From NCBI RefSeq assembly GCF_001690495.1, contig NZ_LZGS01000046.1:1-64000 (forward strand): a stretch of DNA of 64,000 nucleotides, written 5' to 3'. Of this stretch, positions 8,746-20,282 are shown one piece after another. The notes beneath the pieces were generated by a model. That model was not told the origin of the DNA. It did no database searches and was given only the letters and a program-made list of their open reading frames with translations. The DNA comes from Gilliamella sp. App4-10. Lineage in GTDB: Bacteria; Pseudomonadota; Gammaproteobacteria; Enterobacterales; Orbaceae. Numbering within the stretch: position 1 is the first letter of the stretch; every line of letters begins with the position of its first letter. Position numbers and translations under genes: made by a program.

Positions 8746-9357
8746 ATGCAATTAAAACGTGTTGCACAAGCGAAACTGCCAACACCATGGGGATGTTTCA
8801 CTATTGTTGGATTTGAAGAAATTGCGACAAAAAAAGATCATGCTGCATTAGTATTTGGTGATGTGTCGGGTGATACACCAGTTCTTACAAGAATTCATTC
8901 TGAATGCCTAACGGGTGATGCGCTTTTTAGTTTACGCTGTGATTGTGGCTTTCAATTAGAAGCAGCCTTAAAACAAATTGCAAAAGAAGGTAAAGGGATT
9001 TTAATTTATCATCGTCAAGAAGGGCGTAATATTGGTTTACTGAATAAAATTAGAGCTTATGCGTTACAAGATCAAGGTTTAGATACGGTGGAAGCCAATG
9101 AGCAATTGGGTTTTGCAGCGGATGAACGCGATTTTACTTTATGCGCAGATATGCTGACTTTATTGGGGGTGTCACAAATCCGTTTATTAACCAATAACCC
9201 AGAAAAAATAAGAGTGCTTGAGCAGTCTGGCATTAAAATTACACAGCGGGTACCGTTGGAAGTCGGTGAAAATCCGAATAATGAACACTATTTAGAAACC
9301 AAAGCGAATAAAATGGGCCATTTGCTTCATCTGCATCACGTCAATTGTAAACATTAA
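8746..9357 (+). CDS. ribA: GTP cyclohydrolase II
   Basis: A 203-residue cytosolic enzyme for the first step of riboflavin synthesis: GTP to diaminopyrimidine phosphate, formate and pyrophosphate. The zinc-binding cysteines are in [17 protein letters not shown], and the GTP-binding region contains [10 protein letters not shown] and TNNPEKI. Length matches the stand-alone RibA of E. coli (196), with no fused RibB domain. It is divergent from pgpB with only about 90 bp between starts, too short for an FMN riboswitch. ATG 8746 is preceded by ACGGAGA. Confidence 0.96.
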   Translation: MQLKRVAQAKLPTPWGCFTIVGFEEIATKKDHAALVFGDVSGDTPVLTRIHSECLTGDALFSLRCDCGFQLEAALKQIAKEGKGILIYHRQEGRNIGLLNKIRAYALQDQGLDTVEANEQLGFAADERDFTLCADMLTLLGVSQIRLLTNNPEKIRVLEQSGIKITQRVPLEVGENPNNEHYLETKANKMGHLLHLHHVNCKH

Positions 9358-9425
9358 TTGCTTGGTTAAATAGCAAGTTGTTTATCTGCGATTGATTTTA
9401 GCTAATATAGTAAAAATGTTGGAAT

Positions 9426-9464
9426 AAAAAATCTCAAAATATATTTTCTATTTTGAGATTTTTT
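9426..9464. terminator. Bidirectional terminator between ribA and the tautomerase gene
   Basis: AATCTCAAAATA / TATTTTGAGATT form a 12-bp stem with a short AT loop, flanked by A5 before and T4 after. It can serve ribA (plus) and the convergent luxS-tautomerase unit (minus). Confidence 0.85.
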
Positions 9465-9536
9465 ATGGAGCAGGATATACAAAATAATTTTAACTTATTG
9501 ATACTGTTATTTTTTATATTATTTCCCACGTTAATA

Positions 9537-9725
9537 TCAATCTCTATCACTGCGCAATACGCCACCATTAGCAATCTGATCTTTAGATATTTCGTGCATG
9601 ATGATTTGTACGGCTTCCGGTTTGCAGTTGAGGGTTTCGGCAATAGCATGAGTCACGCGTTTTGCCATTTCTCTCTTTTGCTCTATAGTGCGACCTTCTA
9701 AAAAGTCGATAACGACATTTGGCAT
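9537..9725 (-). CDS. 4-oxalocrotonate tautomerase family protein
   Basis: A 62-residue small tautomerase. The protein begins MPNVVIDF, so removal of Met exposes the catalytic proline (Pro1) that defines the family, and the conserved helix EGRTIEQKREMAKRVTHAI and the strand with VQIIMHEI follow. The length is normal for a 4-OT subunit that assembles as a hexamer. It starts 9 bp after the luxS stop codon, so the two are almost certainly co-transcribed. The substrate is unknown; many chromosomal paralogues have no assigned role. Confidence 0.85.
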   Translation of the reverse strand: MPNVVIDFLEGRTIEQKREMAKRVTHAIAETLNCKPEAVQIIMHEISKDQIANGGVLRSDRD

Positions 9726-9734
9726 AAATATCTC

Positions 9735-10253
9735 CTAGTGATGATTAATTTTGGCAAGCTGTTCATCCGTCAATGCTATTTCATCATTATGACATACACC
9801 AATACCGGATTTTATAACTTGTTCAGCGATGTCTTTGGCTTCATCTAATGAGTGCATTTTATAAGTACCACATTGATATTCATTTAATTCTGGAATCTGA
9901 TTTTGCGATTTAACATTTAATACATCATGCATTGATTTGAGCCATGCATCAACGACTAATTCTTCGACGGGTTGACCAATTAAGCTCATGTAAAAACCAG
10001 TGCGACACCCCATTGGTGAAATATCGATTATTTCAACTTTATCATTGTTGAGATGATCGCGCATAAAGCCGGCAAATAAATGTTCTAATGTATGAATTCC
10101 TTTTTCTGGCAATTTGTCTTTGTTGGGAATGGTAAAGCGTAGATCAAACACCGTAATATCATCACCTTTTGGGGTTGCCATGGTTTTGGCTATTCGCACA
10201 AAAGGAGCTTTCATTTTGGTATGATCGACTTTAAAACTATCTAATAAAGGCAT
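9735..10253 (-). CDS. luxS: S-ribosylhomocysteine lyase LuxS
   Basis: A 172-residue metalloenzyme that splits S-ribosylhomocysteine to homocysteine and DPD, the precursor of autoinducer-2. Metal ligands His54 and His58 with the general base Glu57 lie in HTLEH, catalytic Cys83 in MGCRTGFY, and the third ligand Cys128 in YQCGTY. Full length. An AGGAGG-type site precedes ATG 10253. Followed closely by the tautomerase gene. Cytosolic; links methyl recycling to AI-2 signalling. Confidence 0.97.
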   Translation of the reverse strand: MPLLDSFKVDHTKMKAPFVRIAKTMATPKGDDITVFDLRFTIPNKDKLPEKGIHTLEHLFAGFMRDHLNNDKVEIIDISPMGCRTGFYMSLIGQPVEELVVDAWLKSMHDVLNVKSQNQIPELNEYQCGTYKMHSLDEAKDIAEQVIKSGIGVCHNDEIALTDEQLAKINHH

Positions 10254-10320
10254 AATGTCCTCCTTGTTTTTTGCTTGTTATTTTAATCAATCAGCTAATA
10301 AGTACCAATGGATTTTATAT

Positions 10321-12411
<2,091 letters not shown>

Positions 12412-12526
12412 TTAAATTAAAACGTAGGTTTTGGGAATATCATTACAATTATATTAATTTAACTGTGATTAACACCTAGTTAAATTAACATAACTTATTA
12501 TAGGTTATATCGATATTTATTTTTCG

Positions 12527-12546
12527 CCACCAACCCGTGTTGGTGG
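12527..12546. terminator. Strong hairpin between zipA and ligA
   Basis: A perfect 8-bp GC-rich stem CCACCAAC / GTTGGTGG with loop CCGT. On the plus strand AATTTTG follows. On the minus strand, the direction of zipA transcription, the tail is A-rich, so it is not a canonical terminator for zipA and could be an attenuator or mRNA-end stabiliser. Confidence 0.5.
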
Positions 12547-12579
12547 AATTTTGTTCAAGTTTTGTTGAAGATAATGTGG

Positions 12580-13497
12580 CTAAATTTCGTTACAAGCTTT
12601 TTTAATGCGTTCTTTATAACTGTCGATTTTTTGTGGCGTTAGCATATGATGTTCATCATCTAATACTACTCCGTTGACATCATCAGCTATACGTTGCGCT
12701 GTTTGTAACATTAATTTGAAATTTTGCTGATTGTTTCCCTCAGTTGGTGCAACCATAAAAATAGATACGCCAGGTGTGGTAAATTCATGCATTGTTTCGG
12801 GATCCAAATATCCAGGTGCGACCATATTGGCTAAACTAAATAGTATTGGACCATTACCAGCAGGATCTACATGACGGTGGAAAATTCTCATATCTCCAAA
12901 TAGAAAACCTGATTGTATCATGCTCGCAAGTAGCACATCGCCTTGTAGTAATGTTCCGTTCAGACCTGTAACATTTAACACAATAATTTCGGTTGTGGAT
13001 TGCTCGTTGTCAATATTTAGTTTTTTAGGTTTGTTGTTATGGTCAATTTTGTTATTAGTATCAAATTGGTTTTCTTTTGTTATTTGAGTTAAATTAAGTT
13101 TTTGTTCATCTTCATCTTCATCTTCAAAAAGGTCACGATTAACGTTGATAACAGGATCTTCTGTTATATCAGTATTAATTTCTTGTTTATCATCATTATC
13201 AACAAATAAATCATCTTGTTGTGGTATATTTTTTTGCTCTATAGATTCATCGATAATTATACTAGTTTCAATTATTTCATTATTTTTTGTTGCTTTGGGT
13301 TTGAATAAAATCACATCTTCATCATTATCGGTCATAGAAAAGTCTTGATGTTGTTGTGTATTTTGTGCAAATTTGCTTTTTTTATTTGAACTAAAAAGCG
13401 AAGAATGTTCTTTTTTATTGATCCAAAATCCATGGATAAGCAATGCAATAATGACTAAGGATGCAACAACAACTAGAACAATACGTAAATTATCCAT
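12580..13497 (-). CDS. zipA: Cell division protein ZipA
   Basis: A bitopic inner-membrane protein that tethers FtsZ. The N-terminal transmembrane helix (MDNLRIVLVVVASLVIIALLIHGFW) is followed by a long acidic and glutamine-rich linker (about 40-165, with a DEDEDEQ run) and the C-terminal FtsZ-binding domain (about 165-305). Alignment with MQDLRLILI of E. coli ZipA favours the ATG at 13497; an in-frame ATG at 13506 would add three residues and cannot be excluded. E. coli ZipA is 328 residues; here it is about 305. Upstream of ligA, as in E. coli. Confidence 0.93.
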   Translation of the reverse strand: MDNLRIVLVVVASLVIIALLIHGFWINKKEHSSLFSSNKKSKFAQNTQQHQDFSMTDNDEDVILFKPKATKNNEIIETSIIIDESIEQKNIPQQDDLFVDNDDKQEINTDITEDPVINVNRDLFEDEDEDEQKLNLTQITKENQFDTNNKIDHNNKPKKLNIDNEQSTTEIIVLNVTGLNGTLLQGDVLLASMIQSGFLFGDMRIFHRHVDPAGNGPILFSLANMVAPGYLDPETMHEFTTPGVSIFMVAPTEGNNQQNFKLMLQTAQRIADDVNGVVLDDEHHMLTPQKIDSYKERIKKACNEI

Positions 13498-13506
13498 AAT
13501 AACCAT

Positions 13507-13904
13507 CTCTGTATTAAATTAAATATAGACTCAAATTATTCAATCATATTTTGAAAAAATCATTACGAAGTACAATAATGTGAAATTTTTATTTTTTATC
13601 AGTAATTTGAATTAAACTTCATTAGAGTAACCGTATTTTGATATTAGTAGTATAACATTTTATTTAAGATACTTTATAGCACAAAAAACAATTAGTCTAT
13701 ATTACTTTATTTCTAATAATAATCATAATTATCAATATACATTTTAATATCATAACTCAGTAAATCATTTTTTAGAACTCTGTGCTATTAAAATGTAAAG
13801 ATACTTACAATCTATGTATATTTTTTGTAAAATTGCCGATTACTTTTAAATAGGATCTATTATTATAAATAAAATAATTATTAAGTTTACTGAGGTCATT
13901 TTAT
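13507..13904. other. Divergent intergenic region between zipA and acrA
   Basis: Very AT-rich. It must hold promoters for zipA (leftward) and acrA (rightward). No adjacent repressor gene of the AcrR type is present. The only motif I would single out is the Fur-like sequence listed separately. Confidence 0.5.
13715..13733. promoter_or_regulatory. Possible Fur-box-like site upstream of acrA
   Basis: The 19-base sequence AATAATAATCATAATTATC matches 15 of 19 positions of the classic Fur consensus GATAATGATAATCATTATC. It is 170 bp upstream of acrA and 220 bp upstream of zipA. In sequence this AT-rich, chance matches are plausible. Confidence 0.25.
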
Positions 13905-15101
13905 ATGAGATTTAACAAGCTAGTATTAGCCTTGCCAGTGGTATGTGCAAGCCTACTTATATTAACAAGTTGTGATAATGGTAAATCACAAAACAGTAAT
14001 AATAAATTACCTAAAGTAACCGTATTTAAAGTTGAACCATTGAACTATACATTAAAAATCAGTTTACCAGGTAGGGTTATTGCATCTCAAATAGCTGAAA
14101 TTAGACCTCAAGTAGGTGGAATTGTTTTAAAACGTGAATTTGACGAAAGTTCAAATGTTAAAGCTGGGCAGTCACTTTATCAAATAGATCCAGCTATTTA
14201 TCAAGCTAATTATGATAGTGCTGTAGCAAGTGTTGCTAGTGCTAAAGCAAATGCAAATATTGCACAACTGACTCTTAAACGTTATGCTGGATTATTAAAT
14301 ACTAAATCAATTAGCCAACAAGATTACGATAAGGCAGCAGCCGATGCTAAACAGGCTGAAGCTGCTGTATCAGTTGCACAAGCAGCTGAGCATACAGCCA
14401 AAGTCAATTTAGACTATACAAAAGTATATTCGCCAATTGATGGATATATTGGTAAATCGAGTGTTACCGAAGGGGCATTAGTTTCGGCTGGTCAATCTTC
14501 TCCATTAGCATTAGTTCAACAGCTTGACCCTATTTATGTTGATATGACCGAAGCGGCTACTCGTTATAATAAATATCTTCAAGATGAAAATGTTATTTAT
14601 GAACCAGCTAAAGATAATAATGTCGAATTATACTTTAATGATGGTTCTAAATACGCTTATCCTGGTAGTGTTAAATTTTCTGATATGACGGTCAATGAAA
14701 CCACAGGGACTGTAACATTACGCTCACAGTTTGCAAACACTGAAGGCAAAATTTTACCAGGTATGTTCGTTAAACCTCAGATGACATTAGGTTATATCAA
14801 AAATGCTGTGCTTGTACCACAACAGGGCATTACCAGTAACGCAAAGGGACAGTACACAGCTAAAATTTTAAAGCCTGATAATACTATTGAATATCGACAA
14901 GATATTCAAGTATACACGGGTATTAATGGCTATTGGGTTGTTACAAAAGGCATTGATATTGGTGAACAAGTTATTGTGACAGGCTTACTTAATCTAATCG
15001 CAGTTGAAATGGGTATACCAATGAAAGGTAAAATGGTTGGAGAGCCGGCAAAGCTAACCCAAGAAGAATTAGATAGTATTATTCAAAAAAGCATGAAATA
15101 A
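13905..15101 (+). CDS. acrA: RND efflux periplasmic adaptor, AcrA type
   Basis: A 398-residue membrane fusion protein. The signal peptide ends in a lipobox LTSC, so the protein is anchored to the inner membrane by lipid at about Cys23. The barrel-sandwich/lipoyl region (IRPQVGGIV, YSPIDGYIG), an alpha-helical hairpin (about 100-170) and the beta-barrel (LFPGM-type ILPGMFV) are all visible. It joins an AcrB-type pump to an outer-membrane TolC, which is not encoded nearby. 17 bp separate it from acrB, so they form one operon. Confidence 0.93.
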   Translation: MRFNKLVLALPVVCASLLILTSCDNGKSQNSNNKLPKVTVFKVEPLNYTLKISLPGRVIASQIAEIRPQVGGIVLKREFDESSNVKAGQSLYQIDPAIYQANYDSAVASVASAKANANIAQLTLKRYAGLLNTKSISQQDYDKAAADAKQAEAAVSVAQAAEHTAKVNLDYTKVYSPIDGYIGKSSVTEGALVSAGQSSPLALVQQLDPIYVDMTEAATRYNKYLQDENVIYEPAKDNNVELYFNDGSKYAYPGSVKFSDMTVNETTGTVTLRSQFANTEGKILPGMFVKPQMTLGYIKNAVLVPQQGITSNAKGQYTAKILKPDNTIEYRQDIQVYTGINGYWVVTKGIDIGEQVIVTGLLNLIAVEMGIPMKGKMVGEPAKLTQEELDSIIQKSMK

Positions 15102-15118
15102 CAGGGGTAGGTTTAATT

Positions 15119-18100
15119 ATGGCTAAGTTTTTTATTGATAGACCTATTTTTGCATGGGTAATTGCTATCATGATGATGCTGGGTGGAGCTTTATGTATAA
15201 AGCTATTAGCCGTTGAGCAGTATCCTGATATTGCTCCTCCTGCTGTAACTGTTAGTGCAGTTTACCCAGGCGCCGATGCACAAACTATCGAAAATACGGT
15301 CACTCAGTTGATTGAGCAGAATTTAACTGGATTGGATAATCTAATTTACATGAAATCAACCAGTAGTGCTCAAGGTGTTGTCCAAACAACGTTAACTTTC
15401 GCACCAGGTACTAATCCAGATTTTGCTCAAGTACAAGTGTTAAACAAAGTAGAAAGTATAAAATCTCGTCTACCTGAAAGTGTACAAAAAAATGGGGTAT
15501 CGGTTGCTAAAAATAACACTAACTTCTTAAAAGTTGTTGGTTTTTATTCAACAAATCCACAAAAAACACAAGCTGATATTGCTGACTTTGTTTACTCTAC
15601 TGTGCAAGATCAGATTCGTCGTGTACAAGGTGTTGGTGATACACAATTATTTGGTTCTGAATACGCTATGCGTATCTGGCTTGATCCAAATAAACTGACC
15701 TATTTTAATTTATCAATTGAAGAAATCATCGCTGCTATTCAAGCGCAAAATGCGCAAGTAACAGCAGGGCAATTAGGCGCTTTACCATCAACAGATGGAC
15801 AAGAACTTAATGCAACGATTACCGCCCAATCGCGTTTAAAAACGCCTGAACAATTTCAAAATATTCTTGTTCGAGTCAATACCAATGGCTCGAACATCTT
15901 ATTAAAAGATGTAGCTACAGTTGAAATAGGCGCATCGGATTATAATTTTATTTCGCGTTATAACGGTAATGCCTCAGCTGGTCTTGGGATATATTTAGCA
16001 ACAGGAGCTAACCAATTAGATACATCAAATAAAGTGGATGAAAAATTAGAAGAGTTATCCAAAATCTTCCCAGAAGATATCAAATATGCTTTTCCATATG
16101 ATACGACCCCATTTGTTAAATTATCTATTAACAATGTAATTCATACGTTAGTTGAAGCAATCATTTTGGTTGTTATTGTAATGTATGTGTTTTTACAAAA
16201 CCTGCGTTCGACACTTATTCCTACTATCACGGTACCTGTTGTGCTGTTAGGTACATTTGCAATTTTGTATATTTGTGGATTTACTATCAACACGTTATCA
16301 ATGTTCGCGATGGTATTGGCTATCGGATTATTAGTTGATGATGCAATTGTTGTTATCGAAAACGTTGAACGTATTATGCATGAAGAAGGCCTATCGCCTT
16401 ATGATGCAACTGTTAAATCAATGGAACAAATCACTTCAGCGTTGGTGGGTATTGCGGTTGTATTATCTGCTGTGTTTGTACCGATGGCATTTTATGGTGG
16501 TGCAGCAGGGGGAATATATCGTCAATTTTCTATTACCATTGTAACTGCGATGGCATTATCAGTATTAATGGCGATAGTGTTGACACCGGCTCTTTGTGTG
16601 CAGATTTTGAAAGCCCCATCAAAAAGTAAAATTAGAAGAACTTCTTTAGGTGAAAAATTAGAGTCAATACCACCATTTAGTTGGTGCTCAAAAGGAACCA
16701 AACGTTTCTTTAGATGGTTTAATCGTTTTTATGACAAGAGTTTACATTCTTATGAAAAAGGCATTATAAGGGTTATTCGTAAACCAGTAATTGCTTTTGT
16801 TTGTTATGCTTTAATACTAGTCGGATTATTATTTGGTTTTAACCGTTTACCTACAGGTTTTTTACCAAACGAAGATCAGGGTGTTCTTTTGGTGATAGTT
16901 GAATTGCCACCTGGCTCAACATTAGAACAAACGATGTCAGTATTAAATAAAACATCACGTTTTTATACCGAACAAAAAGCAGATTCTGTTGAAGAAATTT
17001 TTACTGTCGCCGGCTTTAGTATAATTGGACGTGGGCAAAATATGGGAATGGGGTTTGTCCGATTAAAAAATTGGGATGAGCGTAAACGCACTGATCAAAA
17101 AATTAATGCTTTAGTTGGAAGTGGTATGGGATTTGCTTCAACCATAACCGACGGTCGTGTGATTGTCACTAATTTACCCGCGGTGCCATCTTTAGGTATG
17201 GCTAATGGCTTCTCTTATATGCTTAAAGATACAGCAGGATTGGGACACCAAGCATTAGTTGCTGCGTTTTTCCAAATATTTGGGCAAGCATCTCATCACC
17301 CTTATTTACAGCAAGTTCGTCCTGGTAGCATGTTAGATGTTCCTCAATATAAAATTAATGTTGATTTTGAAACTGCTCAAGCACTGGGTGTGTCGGTTAG
17401 TAGTGTAAATACCGTATTATCAACAGCATTAGGTTCTGCTTATATTGATGACTTTGTTTATAATAACCGGGTTAAGAAAGTCTACCTTCAATCAGAAGCA
17501 CCTTACCGCATGTTGCCTGATGATTTTAGCTATTGGCATGTTAAAAATAAAAATGGTCAAATGGTACCTTACGATGCTTTTGCAACTACTTCAAAAAGTT
17601 ATGGTTCACCATCATTGGTTCGTTATGATGGTGTGGCGGCAATGGGTATAAGTGGTTCAGCTGCACCAGGCCTGAGTTCTGGGCAAGCTATGGCTGTGAT
17701 GGCAGCGTTATCAAAAAACTTACCTAAGGGTTTTACTTTTGATTGGACAGACATTTCTTATCAAGAACGTCAAACAGGATCACAAACAACGACACTTTAT
17801 ATTATTTCGATCATTGTGGTGTTCTTGTCATTAGCTGCGTTATATGAAAGTTGGACTGTCCCTATTTCGATTTTATTTATTATTCCACTGGGTATTTTAG
17901 GTACAGTTTATGCAACGATGTTTAGAGGACTTGATAATGATATTTACTTCATTGTTGGTTTATTAACAACAATGGGGCTGTCAGCTAAAAATGCTATTTT
18001 GATTGTAGAATTTGCCAAAGATGCTCTTGAAAAAGAGGGCAAATCATTAATTGACGCAACACTTGAAGCTTGTCGTTTGCGTCTACGTCCAATTTTAATG

Positions 18101-18316
18101 ACTTCATTTGCCTTCATTCTTGGGGTATTGCCACTCGCATTAAATAGTGGAGCAGGTTCTGCAAGCCAAAATGCAGTAGGTACTGGAGTAATTGGTGGTA
18201 TGTTAACAGCAACATTTTTAACTATATTTTATGTTCCGTTGTTCTTCTTGTTTATAACTAAAATATTTACTAAACATAGAAATAAAGTTGTGTTACCAAC
18301 TAACCGTTCAAAATAA
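15119..18316 (+). CDS. acrB: RND multidrug efflux pump, AcrB/HAE1 type
   Basis: A 1065-residue inner-membrane proton/drug antiporter. N-terminal FFIDRPIFAWV is diagnostic of HAE1 pumps. The proton-relay aspartates are in GLLVDDAIVVIENVERI (near residue 405), and the relay lysine is in MGLSAKNAILIVEF (about 940). The two large periplasmic loops are present. Slightly longer than E. coli AcrB (1049), mainly in the central cytoplasmic segment (about 500-530) and the tail. Full length with no disrupted motifs. Likely exports bile salts, dyes or plant compounds; the substrate range cannot be inferred. Confidence 0.95.
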   Translation: MAKFFIDRPIFAWVIAIMMMLGGALCIKLLAVEQYPDIAPPAVTVSAVYPGADAQTIENTVTQLIEQNLTGLDNLIYMKSTSSAQGVVQTTLTFAPGTNPDFAQVQVLNKVESIKSRLPESVQKNGVSVAKNNTNFLKVVGFYSTNPQKTQADIADFVYSTVQDQIRRVQGVGDTQLFGSEYAMRIWLDPNKLTYFNLSIEEIIAAIQAQNAQVTAGQLGALPSTDGQELNATITAQSRLKTPEQFQNILVRVNTNGSNILLKDVATVEIGASDYNFISRYNGNASAGLGIYLATGANQLDTSNKVDEKLEELSKIFPEDIKYAFPYDTTPFVKLSINNVIHTLVEAIILVVIVMYVFLQNLRSTLIPTITVPVVLLGTFAILYICGFTINTLSMFAMVLAIGLLVDDAIVVIENVERIMHEEGLSPYDATVKSMEQITSALVGIAVVLSAVFVPMAFYGGAAGGIYRQFSITIVTAMALSVLMAIVLTPALCVQILKAPSKSKIRRTSLGEKLESIPPFSWCSKGTKRFFRWFNRFYDKSLHSYEKGIIRVIRKPVIAFVCYALILVGLLFGFNRLPTGFLPNEDQGVLLVIVELPPGSTLEQTMSVLNKTSRFYTEQKADSVEEIFTVAGFSIIGRGQNMGMGFVRLKNWDERKRTDQKINALVGSGMGFASTITDGRVIVTNLPAVPSLGMANGFSYMLKDTAGLGHQALVAAFFQIFGQASHHPYLQQVRPGSMLDVPQYKINVDFETAQALGVSVSSVNTVLSTALGSAYIDDFVYNNRVKKVYLQSEAPYRMLPDDFSYWHVKNKNGQMVPYDAFATTSKSYGSPSLVRYDGVAAMGISGSAAPGLSSGQAMAVMAALSKNLPKGFTFDWTDISYQERQTGSQTTTLYIISIIVVFLSLAALYESWTVPISILFIIPLGILGTVYATMFRGLDNDIYFIVGLLTTMGLSAKNAILIVEFAKDALEKEGKSLIDATLEACRLRLRPILMTSFAFILGVLPLALNSGAGSASQNAVGTGVIGGMLTATFLTIFYVPLFFLFITKIFTKHRNKVVLPTNRSK

Positions 18317-18756
18317 ACAGATGGATAGTTAGTTTCATATGCACGTATCAGTTTTTGTGGCACGTGCATTTTGAATAAGTTATTAATATACAAAAATGCG
18401 CTATTTGAATTAGCGCATTTTTTATGGTTCTAATTATGTAGTAACTAACTATAAAATAATCAGTAAAAGTAGCAAATTCTCTTCAAAAAGTGTAATTACC
18501 CGACTGCCAATTTTGTGCTTTCATTTACTTTTTTACAATTAGTTTAAATTTTATACACTTTTTCTTTTTGTGGTTGCGCTTAGCCATTTCATTGCTAGGT
18601 AATTTTTAAATCTATTCATTTTTCAATTAATAATTAAACTTAGTGATTAATTCAAGTAATATATAAAAAAAGATTATTATGATGATTTTTTTATATAAAT
18701 TTAGTATTCAAATATGTTAATGTTTTAAGCTTATTTTTAATAAACAGGAAAATACC
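18317..18756. other. Intergenic region acrB-sstT
   Basis: Contains the acrB terminator near its left end. The remaining 330 bp are AT-rich with no recognisable gene or RNA; they presumably hold the sstT promoter. Confidence 0.5.
18393..18424 (+). terminator. Terminator of acrAB
   Basis: The 11-bp stem AAAATGCGCTA / TAGCGCATTTT with a 7-base loop runs into TTTT. Confidence 0.9.
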
Positions 18757-20013
18757 ATGTCACACTCATCTAATCCGTTGGTTCGTTTTTACTTAAAAGT
18801 AGGGTTGATACCGCAGATTTTGTTGGGCTTAATATTTGGCATTATTCTTGCTGCAGTATCAAAAGATACCGCATTAGGAATGTCACTCATAGGTGGATTA
18901 TTTATTAATGCTTTAAAATCAGTTGCCCCTATACTTGTGCTCATTTTAGTGATTGCATCAATATCCAACCATCAGCATGGTAAGCAAGCAAATATGGGAC
19001 CGCTAATTGCCCTTTATTTTGTTGGAATGATGCTGGCGGCACTATTAGCAACCATTGCTAGCTTTTTATTCCCATCGCAACTTTCATTTGGTGACACACT
19101 AAATAACCTTGAGCTTTCTCCGCCTAATGGCATTAGTGAGGTGTTAAAAACGTTACTAGGAAAAATGATCGACAATCCAATCAATGCGCTTATAAAGGCA
19201 AATTATATCGGTCTTATTGTATGGGGCGTAGGTATTGGTTTGGCACTAAGGCACGCTAGTCAAAGCACTAAAACAATGATGAATGATCTGTCTCATGCTA
19301 TTTCATTTATTGTCAGAATTATTATTCGATTTGCTCCTTTTGGTGTATTTGGGCTTGTAGCTTCGACGTTAGCAGAGACTGGTTTTGGTGAATTACTGAA
19401 ATATGCACATTTATTGGTTGTATTAGTTTGTTGTATGTTAATTGTCGCATTAGTTATCAATCCATTACTCGCCTATTTAGTTATGCGGAAAAATCCTTAT
19501 CCCCTGGTTTTTACCTCTTTAAAAGAAAGTGCTATACCTGCTTTCTTTACGCGTAGCTCTGCGGCCAATATTCCCGTGAATATTGAAATCTGTAAAAAAT
19601 ATAACATGGATGAAGATACCTATACTGTTGCTGTGCCATTAGGCGCTGCAATTAATATGTCGGGTGCTGCTGTCACTATAACGGTTTTAACTTTAGCAAC
19701 GGTTAATTCAATGCCGGTTAGTGCTGGTATACATGTTGATATTTATTCTGCGGTATTACTTTGTATTGTAACTTCGGTGTGTGCTTGTGGTGCATCGGGA
19801 ATTGCGGGAGGCTCGTTACTACTTATCCCTGTTGCTTGTAGTATGTTTGGTATACCGAACGAAATTTCAGCCAAAGTGATTGGGATTGGGATTGCCATCG
19901 GCGTGATCCAAGATTCGGTTGAAACTGCATTAAACTCGTCAAGTGATGTAGTGTTTATTGGCGCTGTTTCATCGGCAGCCCAAGAAAAACAAAAGGCAAC
20001 CAACAAAACTTAG
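18757..20013 (+). CDS. sstT: Sodium:serine/threonine symporter SstT
   Basis: A 418-residue member of the dicarboxylate/amino acid:cation symporter (DAACS) family, located in the inner membrane. Eight hydrophobic helices and the re-entrant loops are visible; the substrate-binding serine-rich loop reads TRSSAANIPVN, followed by GAAINMSGAAVTI and the NxxxD-type helix ending VQDSVETALNSSSD-like (IQDSVETALN). Length matches E. coli SstT (414). It imports serine and threonine with sodium. A monocistronic unit with its own terminator. Confidence 0.93.
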   Translation: MSHSSNPLVRFYLKVGLIPQILLGLIFGIILAAVSKDTALGMSLIGGLFINALKSVAPILVLILVIASISNHQHGKQANMGPLIALYFVGMMLAALLATIASFLFPSQLSFGDTLNNLELSPPNGISEVLKTLLGKMIDNPINALIKANYIGLIVWGVGIGLALRHASQSTKTMMNDLSHAISFIVRIIIRFAPFGVFGLVASTLAETGFGELLKYAHLLVVLVCCMLIVALVINPLLAYLVMRKNPYPLVFTSLKESAIPAFFTRSSAANIPVNIEICKKYNMDEDTYTVAVPLGAAINMSGAAVTITVLTLATVNSMPVSAGIHVDIYSAVLLCIVTSVCACGASGIAGGSLLLIPVACSMFGIPNEISAKVIGIGIAIGVIQDSVETALNSSSDVVFIGAVSSAAQEKQKATNKT

Positions 20014-20072
20014 GTTATGATAAACATTAACGTTCATTAAATACGCAAATCTATTTGATTAGCAATTTTTGC

Positions 20073-20113
20073 AAACTGAGCATGTGATTTTTGTGATTAT
20101 CTGCTCAGTTTTA
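20073..20113 (+). terminator. Terminator of sstT
   Basis: Stem AAACTGAGCA / TGCTCAGTTT with a 19-base loop, followed by TTA. Confidence 0.72.
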
Positions 20114-20282
20114 TTAAATAATTTATAGGTGACTAGTCCTTTCTCTTTTTTTGATCATATATTATTAATTTTTCATATATAACATATTGCGTTGCTTTTT
20201 CTTGAATGACTACTTATTATTGGAACCTTGTTTAAGGTAAATACTGACTTTACTTGAGTACCTTAAGCTATAAGGAGACATT

